A DNA stretch of 64,000 nucleotides from Sipunculus nudus (taxonomy: Eukaryota; Annelida; Sipuncula; Golfingiida; Sipunculidae). Below, in pieces: positions 25,301 to 39,651 of the stretch. The position numbers were made by a program, and so were the translations under genes. The notes under the pieces were generated by a model that ran no database searches, was not told the DNA's origin, and saw only the letters and a list, made by a program, of their open reading frames with translations. The stretch is from assembly GCA_026874595.1 (NCBI GenBank), contig CM049307.1, forward strand, positions 53,980,370-54,044,369, given 5' to 3'. Every line of letters starts with the position of its first letter. The stretch's first letter is position 1.

Positions 25301-28300
25301 TTTCATATTCATCTCTCCTTAGTAATTGATAATAATATATATAAGATCTACTATAGATCCTGCTTCCCATACTGCAGTGGACAGAAATATATGATGTTGC
25401 TGCTTTGCAAGTTTCACGTTAGGAGTGGTGATACTGGGTATATATAATGTCACTTGTAAACTTTGAACAAGGGCGAACCTGACCGCCAGTGCGTGCGAAA
25501 TGGTACAGGAATTGTGTACGAACTGCTCGCCACTCACGCACTCCACGTTATGACAAAGACATGGGATTTTCACAAATACGGATGAAATATCATGTATCGC
25601 GGGATTTGATGGACTTGGGACAACTTGTCACCATGCCATCCGTGCTGGTGGCTATTTTACGGTTTGAAACCCAGTGTTGACAGGTGACACAAAAAGGTCA
25701 GAGGTCAGAGCATAGGTATGCGAGCGAATGAGGTGGTATCTTTGTTGGTTAAGAAAGCGATGTCTTGAGTGAAACGAAAAATAACCTTGGGGTCTGGGAT
25801 ATTCAGATATTCGGTGGGTGGTAATGGCGGGTTCGTGTGTACTTTTGCGACGTAAAATGGCTTTTGGTCAGCGGTCATTGATGTTGCCCGTCTCATCACA
25901 TTCCACAACCGTGTATTTGATGAATATAAAGTGACTATAACTATTATACGCCGGGGGGACCATGAAATGTCAAGTGTAATATACAGTCCCATGTCCAGCG
26001 ATCCACGACCAGCGTCAAATTGCATGCTTTGCCATATGATAAACCTGTCAACATTTTTGGTATGTTATTCAGTGTCATCACAACCACTTTAAATTTATCA
26101 CAGGTAAATCTGTGATATTGCACAAAATGTCGCAGGATTCAGGAATTCGATTTTTCCTGGGAACGCGTTGCATTTTCCAGGTTGTTAACGTTTTCTCCTG
26201 GGTTTACGAACGTGGTTGGTCCGAGGTTTCGCGTGACCCGTGAATATCTTGTGATGACAATGTTAAATGCCGACATATTCTCACACAGCCAACTCGCTTG
26301 TTAACCTGCTGGAATAAATAACCCACCCGGGTGCAGATAAAATTCGTAACGCGTTGCCTTTGTGTTCCTTGTTTGTTTGTGGGTCTATAGTGGGTACAAG
26401 GGGGATTGTCACCGACCGGTGAAATACCGAAACGTGACACGGGTGTAATATTCAGAAATATCTCAGTTCGGTCAACTGAGTCATTTCTTTTACATTTTTT
26501 GCTGTTCTAAAATGGTATAAGGTTATTAAACCCCTGCTTTTACGTTACGTTTTAATAAGAACATTTGTCATTTGTACGTATTATATAAACTTCTTTACCT
26601 AAAAGTTTATTGAAATTTGCTTTAAAGCACTTAAATTAATTTACGTGAGGTCCGCTCTGGTTTGTCAAAATTTGGTTTGGTTCACGCCAAACGAACGAAC
26701 ATCTGCAAGAACGCAGGCTGTATTTGACAAGCTATTTGGAGTACAATATACACACAAACAGTGACTGTTTAGATATTTGACTTAAAGAGTATTCGGTCTT
26801 ATCAGACATGAGAAAATGCCTGGCATTATTTCTTTATCAATAAAATTTACACTTGTGTCTTCCAGTCGCTTATCCCAATTTCCCCACCTGTTATCTTTCC
26901 AATTACCAAGTCCACTTCCCCTTGGTTACTGAAAAGATGAATTAGTGCGTTTTAAAATCACACAGGAGGATTTTTTTTGTTAAACGTCATAAACTCACAT
27001 TAAGCTGTAAGGAAATAAGTCGAGTTCCCCTCGTTTGCTACCTTAAAGCTTAATGTAAGTTATAACTTAAAACATCTCTCCCATGTGATACTAAATTGCA
27101 CTAATTCATTTGAAAACACACCTTTCAATTCTTGTTCAACATGAAATAGAATAGAATAAGTTTTATTCAGGAAAAAGCCTCAGGCCCAAAGTTCCAAAAA
27201 AAAGAAACATCAACATAGTAATACAAAATATATATCAAATTGTCATTTTAATAAAACTTAAATAATACAATAAAATATACAATTATAATTAAGGTTATCA
27301 ATTTGCCATCAATGATTCAAGGTTAACACATAATAAATTATAAATTTAATAAATTAACTATCCAGTGATTGTTTTCTCCTTTTAAGTGAATGATATACAA
27401 ATTCTGCAACACTTGCTATCTCACATGGTTCCTTTAAATTAAAAAGTTTCTTTAAATTATGTTCATTTGGTTCTCGTAAGTCAGCTCTTAAATACTTACT
27501 CCTCAGATCTACATACATAGGACATTCAAGCATGAAGTGACTTTTTTTTTAATATGTTTAAACCTCTATTCAAACAATACATACAACTTCTTTCTTCTTT
27601 TGCTGTTCCCTGATGTCTGCCAGTTTCAATGGATAATTTATGATTTGAACATCGTAATATGGCAAGTGCCTGTCTATGACCTTTGTTAGGAACACATGAA
27701 ATGTACTTCTCTACTGTCAGCATTGATTTACAAGACGCATAGAAATCCAACCTGTTACATAAGGTTATATCTTCTTGCCATTCTTGCATTGTTAAAGCCT
27801 TTAGTCTTTGTTTGACATTTTTAATTAAAATGTTACTATTTCCTACATACCGTGCTAACCAAACATAACCTAAGCCTGTTTTAAACAATAATATCCTTAT
27901 ATGAGTTGCCCAAGTTATTTTTCCCTGTTCATCTAACTTTACCATCAAATAATATAGGTGCCTTGGGTATCCTTTGTCTGCCATACATAATATCTTTTGT
28001 TCAGAATATACCTTGTTCGGAATAACGCAGAAATCAGAGAATATAGTAAAGCAGAGAAAGTAATTCTAAAGGTTTAAGTAAGAAACGGAAAGTGATTTCA
28101 TGCAAGGGGTTGTCACTCCTGTACAGGACTTCGGGTAGCAACCTTATATATTCTAAAATTCATGAAGCTTAGACAAAGAACAATGGCATTGATGTAGGGT
28201 GGAGGGTTGGGCATTGTCAGAGTTACCGTGTAATCAGGATTACTCTGTTTGGGATATCCGTGAGTTCAAGTGTCCTGGTTGATCCAGAGCTGCGCCCGTC

Positions 28301-28669
28301 ACGGTGACGTCACAGATATGTCGCTGTCAAACCTTCAGCCAATGCTCTAACTAAAATGTTACCAGTTACAGAATCTCAACAGACCTGTTGATATTGTTAT
28401 ATTTGGAGTAAATTAATGGCAATACCTTCAGCTAGAATCTGAACAAACCATTTGATATTGTTATTTTGGCGATTCCTTCGTCTCAGTTGTCTCCTATTAT
28501 TTCAGTTTAGGGTCATAGGTTCTCAATTGAATTAAACTTACACCAGTATTAAAACACGAGGACAGTAATTTGGATGATGGTTCTGCAGATGACAAAAAGT
28601 ATACAATCATGATGCTACAAATTGCTAGTCAATTTATCTTCCAGGTTATATATATATATATATATATAC

Positions 28670-28700
<31 letters not shown>

Positions 28701-31700
28701 CATATATATATCTTTTAGCTTTTCAAATATTTCTAAATCACATTTCAAATATTTTTTCAATTAAGTTTAGGGATTTAGAAAATAAGGTTTTATGTTACAA
28801 GTATAAGTTAATTCCAAGGTTTAGATATATTTCATAGAAAACTCATGAGTCGAACCAAAGTCTATAAAAATTCTGCTTATTGATACATTTGATTTGCAAT
28901 ATATAAGTATTGTTCTCTGAACTTTGCCAAAAAGTTGGGGGAATATGTAATCCCATCCCCTCCCCCTATACTGACGCCCCTATCAAGTAACTTGGAAGGT
29001 GGTGCATGCTGGGAAGATGATGCATGATGGGAAGGAGATACATGGAGTTTAAGGTTCAACCTATCTTTCCTTCCTACTTGAATCTTAAGTCAATACAATA
29101 CAGGAATCGCTTCCTAAGCCTGTATATGAACTAAAGCAATCAAGGGAAACTAAAACAGTGTTAAAAATATCCTTTCCTCGTCATGTGCGTGCAGGATGTC
29201 CCTTGAATACCCATATCTTTGACGTATAAATGTGAACCATTGCAGAGAACTGGGTGTTGATTGTTAATCAACCGGAAGACCGGTAGTTGCCCAAGGACAC
29301 GTGTGGTTTCTAAGGACGCGGGCAAAGTATTTTACAGACAAAATGAAACAAACTTATGACTGTGTCAATATGCTCAAATTCTAGCAAGTATTACTTACAA
29401 ATTATTTCATTTCTGTCACACATTAATTTCATGTCTAACCATATACCTCTCATGGCCACCAGTTTGATTGACGTTTCATTTGCTTTCAAAGAGGTATCAA
29501 TGTCACAAGTTGGTCAAGAATCACAAACCCAAAAGTGAGTCTTAATTATCCAATTATCTATCAAGATAGGAATCAAACGCACCCGCTGAAGCACTAAGCC
29601 TTTTTTGTAACTGCAGTTCTAACCCGAAATCTGCATTCAAAGGAATGCAAACCTTCGCCTTGTGGGGGCCCCTATTGTGGGATGCTCCCAAGAAGGCGTT
29701 TGCATTCACGTGTTCTTCCCCATATTCCCATGTCATACCGTGCATATATGACTGCACATTTGTGAATATTCTTTCTGGATCTGGATCATGAGCCGGACCG
29801 ACACCAAAATCTAATCGAGTCTTCGTTGGTCCATTACAGAGGTGCCCTGAAAATTTCATGCGACTCCGTTCATGATTTCTCGAGTTATATTGTGAACAAA
29901 CACACACACGAAAGGGAATCAACGCATACCCTCACGACGGAGGCAATAAAACGGCTTGTCCAAACACTTTATGTCATGCTAGCAGGTGGTCTGGTTTCTT
30001 CTGTCGTCCAGTGCACGGTCGCCTCTTGGTACATTTTGGGGGGACTTCTTTCGTTTATTTGGGCAAAGCAAAATGAGTTTCTCTTGTGGTTAAGTTGACA
30101 ATATGGGTCGACCTTCACCACAACCAGTACCCTCTGACCCAGAATGTCTTGTGGCGCAAGCTAAACAAACGTTCCATTCAGGCCTGCCGTATACACCTTG
30201 TTCCACGCACAGGACAAACACCACATATTTGCACTTGTAAAGCAGTAGGACACGGTGGAACCGTATCCACTCCTGTGGTTCTGCTAATAAGAACCTACTC
30301 TACAACCCCGGTAAAAATAAACGCATTGTATCCTTGAATATTGGGGTAGATTTCTGGGGTGACACCGGATCTAAATAGACGCGCATTTCTAATGAAGTGG
30401 TCGAGAGCTATTTTATCATTATGAGTGCACGGTTGAATCCTTCGCACTCTGTAACTCGGAGAATATTATAAAGATCCTCTCATGACTTAGGTTTAAGTAA
30501 ACGTGTGGTGTTCTTATATATCAAAGGTGGATTTATATATAAGGAGACATGAAGAAGAGTTTTTCAAAAAGTCTTAAAGTAGCCAAAAAGCAAAACAAGC
30601 TAATAAATACAAGTTTGCTATGGAAACGTACCAACTGATTATTTTAATTTTCTTCCTTCACAGTTTAATTGCTCCTTAATCTCTTATGTCGCCTTATGAC
30701 TGATTCAGTCCACTCATATTGCCAGGTCGTTTTACTACCCATATTGCACATTTATACAGACTTCACTATTTGTTACCATACGAGTACGCTGCCAGTATTG
30801 TTGTTAGGAGGAGTGGAGCTGTTATAGATCGTGTATGCGATAAGTAATTTGATCCCGATTAGATCTTGGATCGTTCTGGGAGAAAATACGGCCATATAAT
30901 CGAACGCAGCAATATGGTTGTTAACACAAGAAAAAAGTTCCAGATCTTTACTGAAACTTCCAATAATGGGGTTCAAATAAGATGGGGGATGGGGAGGCAA
31001 AAAAAGTCATTAAAGTCAAAGAAGTATATGAAGATGAAGATATATAATGAGTCTCATAATCTCCGCGAAAAATCGAATTTTTCCAATATACTCAGGCTTT
31101 CTTATGTTTTCCATACATAAACTCGTTGATGATTGTGGAAATTTATTGTGTCAACAGTTCCTGGCGCAATCCATAACGAGTGGATATTTTGTTTAGACGT
31201 ATTTAAAGCACGCCAGGAAATAACTATGCATAATAACTGCAACTGCAACGTGGAAAATTAATGGATTGGCAGCACATGAAACTCGTATTTTATAGTTAGA
31301 CAGGCTGATATATAGGTCTGTCCATAGAATTATCCATAGAGATCTGTCATAATAAGAAATCATACACATAAAGGCACACGGCCCAAGTATATATAGTAAA
31401 GTAAAACTAATGATAAAATGGCGCAGCACCATATAGCGGTCATTCAGTGCCTTTAATATTAAGTATGGTTATAACACCGGCGTGCGCCTGTCCGATATAT
31501 CGATGAGATCTTTAGTATGTACCATGGGTTTGCGCATTAATTATGTCATACACGCATCACCGATATACCCATAACCCGGCCTTTAATAGCGAAGTTTATA
31601 ACGATAGACGCCTCGAGGAGATATATTATTACTGTCGCCTAAAAAGTAAACATCCTCTTTATCCTGAATATTCAATGAATGGAAGGACATACCTTAACAG

Positions 31701-34562
31701 ATGGCGTCATGGTTTGTTTAGCGGCTCAGTATATCTTCATGAATTTTTTTCAGTAATCTATACCAGATCATGTTTGATATCGGCTGAAAGCTGTAAGGAT
31801 AGTTCGACTTTCCTTGTATGAGGCCATTATTTGTCCAACAACGTTAATTATTTCAAAAACCAACTGGTGCTGTCAGAGGTTAGTTACTCTCTCCATAATA
31901 CCCCAAATTTCTTTATTGTCAAGCTAAGGAGGAATGTAGATATGTAAATGTGCCAAGGTTTATAATGTGTAAAGGTTTAAACATTTAAAGGAATGCCCCT
32001 CACCACATGCAAATCGAACTTCAAGCTTTAAGGGATCAAGACAAAAAAAAGGTTTGCAACTCATCGAAACTTTTTAAAATCATCAAGGGTATTGGCAATA
32101 TCGACCCGGAAAGTCTCTTCTTTTTCGCCAGTTCAGGTTCCAGCGATCAGGGTCACCATCTCAAATCAGCCAAGGGACACAAAGATCTTGGCATAAGGAT
32201 ATAATTTTCTCACAGTGTGTTATTAATCACTTGGACTCCCTCCCAGTTAAACTGCCATAGACAAACATTCTGAAGTATTGAAATACAGGGTGGAGATAAT
32301 ATACAGATTGACTTTCATGGGTCTGGGTCGATACATTTTTATCGTTGTACCGTTACCCCACGGTTAAATTAAGTTTAGATAAAAACCTTTAGTATAAACT
32401 CTTTCGGGGATTTTCAAACCATGATATGCCTTACCATGCGTTCTATATATTTACATTTCTAGTCCTCAAAATGCAATTCATTTAAGCGATATATTTAAAA
32501 AAACGCGTCACTGGTGATTCTACGAAGTTTCCCTGGGTGGGTCCATTGACATTTGTGTACTGCTAGGTTGCTTGACCAGGCTTCAGCGTACTTATTCTGT
32601 ACATATAAATATTGACAATGAGTTCATGATAATCAACTGATCTGTGTCATTGAGGACTGACCCGGCCTCACCCACATGCTCTGCCTAGGCGCGGTACTCC
32701 TGTCATAGTTTCGAGCCCTCTGACCACCATCCTATATTGTATGCGCATTGTGAACGAATTGTATACAACAAAAGAGTGGTATTATTGAAATGAAAGACAT
32801 TGATATAAAGGCGTGGCGAACTTGAAATTATTCAGGTCAATAGGTACATGGTTGGTTGGTCGACGTTCAACGTTTACTTCCTGATTTTGTTGGTTATACA
32901 TCTTTCTTCATATTTAAGATATAGATTTCTATGGGAATTTTCTATATGTAACTATTTTCTTGCATATATTCTTATTAACGAGAATTTAAGGTTACCTTGG
33001 AATAGTAACTAGGGTTTTATTTGACGTTAATTCCCAAGAAATCTTTGTAAATGATTTCCCTGTTGGTTATCTTCATATACATATTTAAATATTTATAAGT
33101 GATATATGTTATTCCCAAACATATACACTGAAACCTCGTTGTGTCGAACTCGCTTAAGTCGAAGTTACTGACTCGATATTCCGGACAACTCTAGTTAAAT
33201 TATAACCAAATAAAACCCGCTTGTGTCGAACCTCGGATGTGTCGAAGTTAGGGCTGTATCAATATATCGATATATCGATACGAATCGATACACGACTTCG
33301 ATACGATAATCAAAGTGGGTTGCATGCCGTATAGGTCGTATCGATTGATTGCTAATGCAAAGGGATATAACTCTAACTTTAAATATAACCATGACGATTT
33401 ATAGATTTAAATGCACTGTATATTTGTTGCTTTGGCTTTTAAGACTTGTTAATAAATGTATATATGCATGCACATCAGTACTTTCATGACAAGCAGGCAC
33501 ATGTGAGCGATAATAAGAGAATAATACTGACAATTCGATATAATACAAATATTTTATTTTATGTCGGTTTTTACAAACAAAGACAACATTAACCACAGGC
33601 TATTATGACCGACCACACTCTTATCATACATAAATTAAAATTAAAAAATTAAAAATATTTAAAAAAATAATAATAAAAATTCATTAACTAACATAAAAAT
33701 AATTATCACAAGTCTGATCAATTTAAAGAATCAAAGTTAAGCATAAAGTTGTATAATGCGAATAACATTTGATTTATAGTCCTTATAAATTACAGTGACC
33801 AATTCATATTGAAAAAATAATCACAATAAGGCATGAAGTGACAAAACAAATTGGAAATTGCGTACGGCCCAAAGAAGGATGTCAATTTTTACAAAGTGAT
33901 ATTAAGTATTACACAGAAAACAACCGCAGGATGCCCCTTTACAGTACGATAACTTTATTTTTGAATGCTCTAAGGGACTCTGCATTTTTATAGTCTATCA
34001 GAAGAGAATTCCATAGCATAGTACCAAAATGTTTTAGCGAGTGGGTTCCATACGTAACGCTATTTGTTACCAGCACTGCCTGTCCATAGCTAGCTAGTCT
34101 GGTGACACGGCCAGAAATAGGTGTAGTGAAGTACTATTTAAGATACACTGTACTTAGATTATGAATTACTTTGAAAATCTTTACGCAGCAAGTCATAGGT
34201 TACACTGAACTCCCGCGTTGGACATCAGATGTCAAATAAATAGTTAAAGCCTGGGGACAAATCCTGTACAAACAGGAGAGTGACTAATGGGATTCATATT
34301 CACAGAAATATACAAAACTGTGTAATTACATGACATAAAACACAGCCTATGATCTTCCCCACCAAACGCAATAAAAAAGTGTTTGTGCACGGGGGTGGGG
34401 GGGGGGGGGGGGGAGGGGAGCTAAAGGCACAAAGAAGATCCGGATTTTGGTAGTCTTGATTAGATAGATTTTGATAATTTAAATCAACTGGTCTGATTAT
34501 CTATTTAATATCAAGCTGAAGCTGCTTAAGTGCATAACATAGTAAATATGTTGTATGTTAAA

Positions 34563-34612
<50 letters not shown>

Positions 34613-34834
34613 AAGAAACAAAGCCTTTATTTAGAAATGGAAAAAAAAATGAACGTATCATCAATACGTATCGGTATTGAATTAACTGTATCGCAATACG
34701 TAATGTATCGGAAGAGGCGGACCGATACCCAGCCCTGGTCGAAGTTTTCTGAAAGTCCCTTCGACTTCGACACAACGAAATTTCATTTTAAAATGAGTAA
34801 AATTAGGAAAGTATGGTGCCTGGCAGATGGTTGG

Positions 34835-34892
<58 letters not shown>

Positions 34893-37778
34893 AAATCACA
34901 AGTTTAAAAAATTGGCAATATGACAGCAAAAGGGTTAATATTTTATGAACACTAATGTCATATGATTTCATATTTATTTTATCATGAATATTGATAAGCA
35001 CACAGTATAGAAATCCTTTAGTTCTTTACATGTTTGGCACATTCCGTGCCCAGTGTACCATTTTCAAAACCTTTGTTTCATTGTTTTTGTAAAGCGCCTC
35101 TATACAAGGACTTTGGGTTTGGTTCGGAAGTTCTGTTGCGCAGAGAATTCGAGATTTGTGTTATGGCATTCTACGTAATGAATCTTAAATATATTGCCTA
35201 TAGCTGTTAACGGTGTTATCATTATAAGACGTGTTTGCAGTTTCTCTTGTGCAGCGGCTTTTTATTTAAAGGGACTTATTTGTATATCTGTATGACGTAT
35301 ATTAATCAATGAAAATCCCTTGCACGTGTTTACGAAAATTAGGCCAGAAAACGTCGATCCCACCCAGTGTCGTTTTTATTATCGTCTTGTTTTTAATATG
35401 CGAGGGACCTGCAGCAAGTGACCTTTCAACTTTAGCACATGTGCAGCCAACCCCTTTGTCAGCATCGGCGCATGTACAGTGTTTATTAACAGTTTGTAGG
35501 TAACAAGCCCAAAAATCCTGTCTCAGAGGCGTTATAAAAACTTTTCTATACAGAATTACCAACAATTCGTAAATAATTGCACAGAGCAAGTCAGCTATAA
35601 AAAAACATTGACAGAAAAGGTTGGAAGGTCACAAGGTCGTTAGATGTGCTTGAAAACTGAATTCTTCATTTGTTACCTTTATAATTCCTTTGGGCATTGA
35701 CACCTTGTTTTGGAATGATGCTAAAAATGGGCCATGCAAATAGATGGTGACTCACGTGACATCTGTTTGAGAGAACCTGATGGATCCAAGTTCATTTTCA
35801 TACCAATGGGATATAAAGAGGGTACATTGTATTAGAACAACTGTATCCATCCCTGTTTGGTACAATACAATCCTCATACAAATACACCCACCAGGAATGT
35901 TTATCCTACGGACCCACGGTTCTCAATGATTTTTATATGGATATGGTCCCTTATAAAGCTAGTGAATGGTTTCATCACCATAGTGGAGAAGGAATTATGC
36001 CTCCGCAAACATTAGGAGCGTGCTGTCTTTGTTCGGGATGTCAAACTCGATCCATCTCATCTTGTTGACTGGCTAAAGCTGGGCTAAAAGGACCCATGTG
36101 GGCGATTTCTTGGACGTTAACATGCATTATGATGATAAATAATATTGCCGAATATAGCCTAGAATGTTATATGTGTACGCGAGCTGCACTTAACTAATAC
36201 TTGCATATGTACCCACATGATGAAATTGGTGTTTGTCCTTGGTTTTGTGTATATAATATTACAAATAGTTTTTACCATTAATAATATAGTACGTCCAAAG
36301 TGTTATGTGTCCTGACTTTGAAGACCATTTTATACACATGTTGTTAGAAATAGTAAGTCATTAATATTTTCTGCACTACGTTTTTGAAAATTCGTCAGGA
36401 CACCGACATATCAAACAATTATAAATGTGTGCCTCGAGTATTCAAAGGTATTACTCGGTACGGACTCGTCTACTCGCTACCCATTGCTACGTTCTACAAA
36501 GTAACGTTTGATTTAAAAAAATACAAATATGTATAAAGTCTTGTTGATAAAAATAAGTTGTAATAGCAATAATATTACAATGAATTTACAACTTATATGA
36601 TAAAATTAGCTAGTGCAGTTGTGTATGCTGATCCTGGAAAAAATTAGTCTGAAACCCTTAGAAAATTGCGGTGGCTAAAAAGGGGGTGGGGGGGGGGGGG
36701 AGTCGGACCCCCTGGATCCCTCCCCTGGATCCGCTTCTGCTGGAGTGCTTCTGGCAGCTCTATTTTTCGGGCCTCAAATCAGGGGCGGATATGAAGGGGG
36801 GGGGGGGGGGGTACAGGGGGCGCACGATCCCCTTTTTCGACCTAACATGTGTGGGAGTTAGAAATGTATGCGTTTAATATAAAAAAAAAACAAAGCCGGA
36901 GTTTGCAGCATGGTTCTTTTTTTTTTTAATTTCCTTACATTACAACCTTAATAAAAAATCGTTTTCACACTTTGAGAGGGGGTATCCATCTCTCATACCC
37001 TCCCCTTCTGCGCCTCACGTATTCTACAATCGGTTTTCCGTCCCTGCATATTTACTTTGTCCACGAAAGAAGGCGTATACGTGTTTAGCACGGTGTCATT
37101 CATTGAAAAAGAGTCTTCAGCTGATCATGATATAAGTGAAGTGACGTAAATGCAAAAAAAAAACCACCCACTTATTTCTAATATTTGAGATATCATTCTG
37201 TAGTGTTCTGCAGAACACGGGTATTTTCACACATCACTTGCATACGTTTGTTACACTTGCATCCACTCTGTAACATGGTGTATGGTCTTGACCTGACGAA
37301 GAACCTCATCAGTGAATATCAGCTTGCTCATGGCAATTAACCAGTGCGTGGGAGAGCGTAGCCTGTATACATTAAGTCAGGGCTGTATGAAAAGTCACGT
37401 GTTCTCTCGTATAAAGCGTAAATATGGGCGTTGAATGGTATATTTTTTTCGGAAAAGCATAGCTGAGTGACATTTTAATATTTATGAGCCTCGTTTGCCT
37501 GCCAGGCATCTTTTGACACGGGAAGTGGCTGACATGATCTGAATAAAACGGATGATTATGAATGACGAGTCGGTGACGGCCCTATACTGCAATCGCCTAT
37601 ATACACGGCACTTTTTGAAACTGGAAATGAGTCTACTTTCTGTGCGATTTTTGGTATTTTCACCAAAAAGTGCTAGATATTGTTTTGACATTGATTTTGT
37701 TTTTTCTATCTTTTCACTTCTACTTTGTTTTCTTTCTTTTCATTGTTATTACTTTTATTATTTATCGACAATGTATTT

Positions 37779-37855
<77 letters not shown>

Positions 37856-39586
37856 TATCATCAAATGCAACTATGATTAACAGAAAATAAGCCATGAAAT
37901 TACTACAAATTCATCTTCCGCTACATCGGAATACTTTTAAGGAAAGAATGTGAATATCCATGTTACCTTTTCATCATTTTTGTGGTTCAGAGGCTGGAGT
38001 AGTTTTAAAGTTCGTTCTTTCCCGTAATATTAGGTTTGACTCTGACGTCTGGCAAACGACTGCCAAATGCCATTTATGGAAAAACTTGAAAGGTGAACTT
38101 TAGTTGAACCTCATGTTGATGGATGAAGTTATAATATTCAGAAACACTCAACAACTGTGGTCCGTGATAACAGTTAATTTAGTCCGTTAGCATATCTTTC
38201 CCTGCCCCCAGCGTATAATTATAACGGCACCAGTAGTTAATTCCAGGTTATGGACGGTCGACCACCGTCATTAGCTCATCGGTTCACCGCACGTGCTACC
38301 CGACATCCTGGACGACCTGGTTCGAAACCTGAACCACAAAGACACATAAATATATAAAACTTAGATGTACGCGGAAATCTGTTGCCTGGTCGCGCTATTA
38401 TATACGTATACCTGGTAATTAAAGAAAAAAACCCATTATTTACACATTCTGGTATACAGGTGTCGTTATGCTTGCTGTCACAGACACAGTTGTACATTAT
38501 ATACGGTGTTATTTGAAAGGCTTTATGGCACGCCTCCTTTCAGTTTTTAATTATTTACGACTAGTCCTTATATTCTGGTTTATTGTCTTATTTGGGAATT
38601 TTGCTTTAGGCCAAGAGATGGCAGTTTAAGTATGACGATTATTGGATGTTAGATAAAAGATATGTCAATCTGCAGTATTCCATTTTAGGGTGAACTATTC
38701 TGGGTTTCAGATTTTTATACTCTGTTTTTTTTTCTTTTGTTAAGGATAGGTAGGTGGCGCTGTCTATTGAATGATGATGAAGGTAACCAAACGATTAGAT
38801 TTTCTAGAGTTCGTGTCATAGTTGCCGGAGTTGGGCTAATCCAGAAGTCACTGCCCGTCGTTAACACATGGAGCGAAAAAGAGATTTTTGCCGAAGACCA
38901 ACTCCATAGGTCATTAAACCTAGTCTTTTTAAGAGATAACAGTTAAATAATCATTGATGCTCGAGGGAATTGAATTGGAATGGGATTTTGGATATTTATA
39001 TAAGTAAATCCACAGCCGTGCACATTTATATGGATGGTCTTCATATCAAGAAATTGATAATTATGACTCAGGAACGCGAGGATAGGTAAGCGTCTTTGAT
39101 GCTCGAAATCTGTTTCGGACGCTCGTTCCCGGGTGTCTGAGCGTCCCATATGACGCACGATTTTCTGGCTGTAGGACAGAGAGGATGAAAGTTCTTGTGT
39201 TCGAAGCTAACCACTGGCGACTGTCTCAAACAAACCAGTGGAAACTGGGCTGTCAGGTTACCCTGATATTTCACCATAACCAGATAATCATAAGCATATA
39301 AGAACACGATATACAGTGACACGCATATGCTGAAACATAATAAAAAAAAAATGAATAAAATGTACATCAGCCTTTAAAAATTTTACAAAGATCCCCATCC
39401 TTTGGGACGCTCCAAGGTCCTATGTAACTCGAGAATGATTTGGCCTGATCCGCCCGGGCGCTCAAATTTTTCTTCCTTTTGAAAGCCATGATGCCTGCTC
39501 AACAGCATATTCATAGGTAGAATGCAAAATTCATTTGTATAAGCCAAATATTTACTCAAGGAGCAGCACCCCCTTTTCTATGAATA

Positions 39587-39651
<65 letters not shown>

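Larger units (their letters stand above)
33249..34737. mobile_element. hAT-like non-autonomous element with 8-bp target duplication
   Basis: It is flanked on both sides by GTCGAAGT (33241-33248 and 34738-34745), an exact 8-bp duplication. Ends are TAGGGCTG and CAGCCCTG, i.e. TAGGGCTG/CAGGGCTG inverted repeats with one mismatch. An 8-bp duplication with a CAGGG-type end is the hAT signature. The interior has no transposase frame; it contains CGATA-rich inverted segments near both ends, a LINE fragment, an A/T-rich stretch, a 25-base G-rich tract and a TA microsatellite. Confidence 0.75.
33126..34786. mobile_element. pogo/Tc1-like MITE, split by a hAT-like insertion
   Basis: The left end CACTGAAACCTCGTTGTG, then TCGAAC, preceded by TA, is matched in inverse by TTCGACACAACGAAATTTCA at the right (about 34767-34786). 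Removing the insertion leaves an element of roughly 170 bp with terminal inverted repeats and no ORF. Confidence 0.6.

Noticed and set aside
28570-28837. YIYIYI and similar frames (also at 34.5-35.0, 37.55-37.9 and 54.5-54.8 kb)
   Set aside because: Translations of TA and TTA microsatellites.
29554-29922. 122-codon - strand frame
   Set aside because: Mostly lies on the antisense of an RTE-type 3' tail and has no splice or domain support.
38270-38345. tRNA gene (GGTTCGAAACC B box)
   Set aside because: The B box is perfect but the T-arm stem does not pair and no acceptor stem is seen; at most a SINE relic.
38276-38497. EGF-like cysteine pattern (CVCDSKHNDTCIPECVNNG) on the - strand
   Set aside because: Too few cysteines, wrong strand for the local gene and no splice sites in support.
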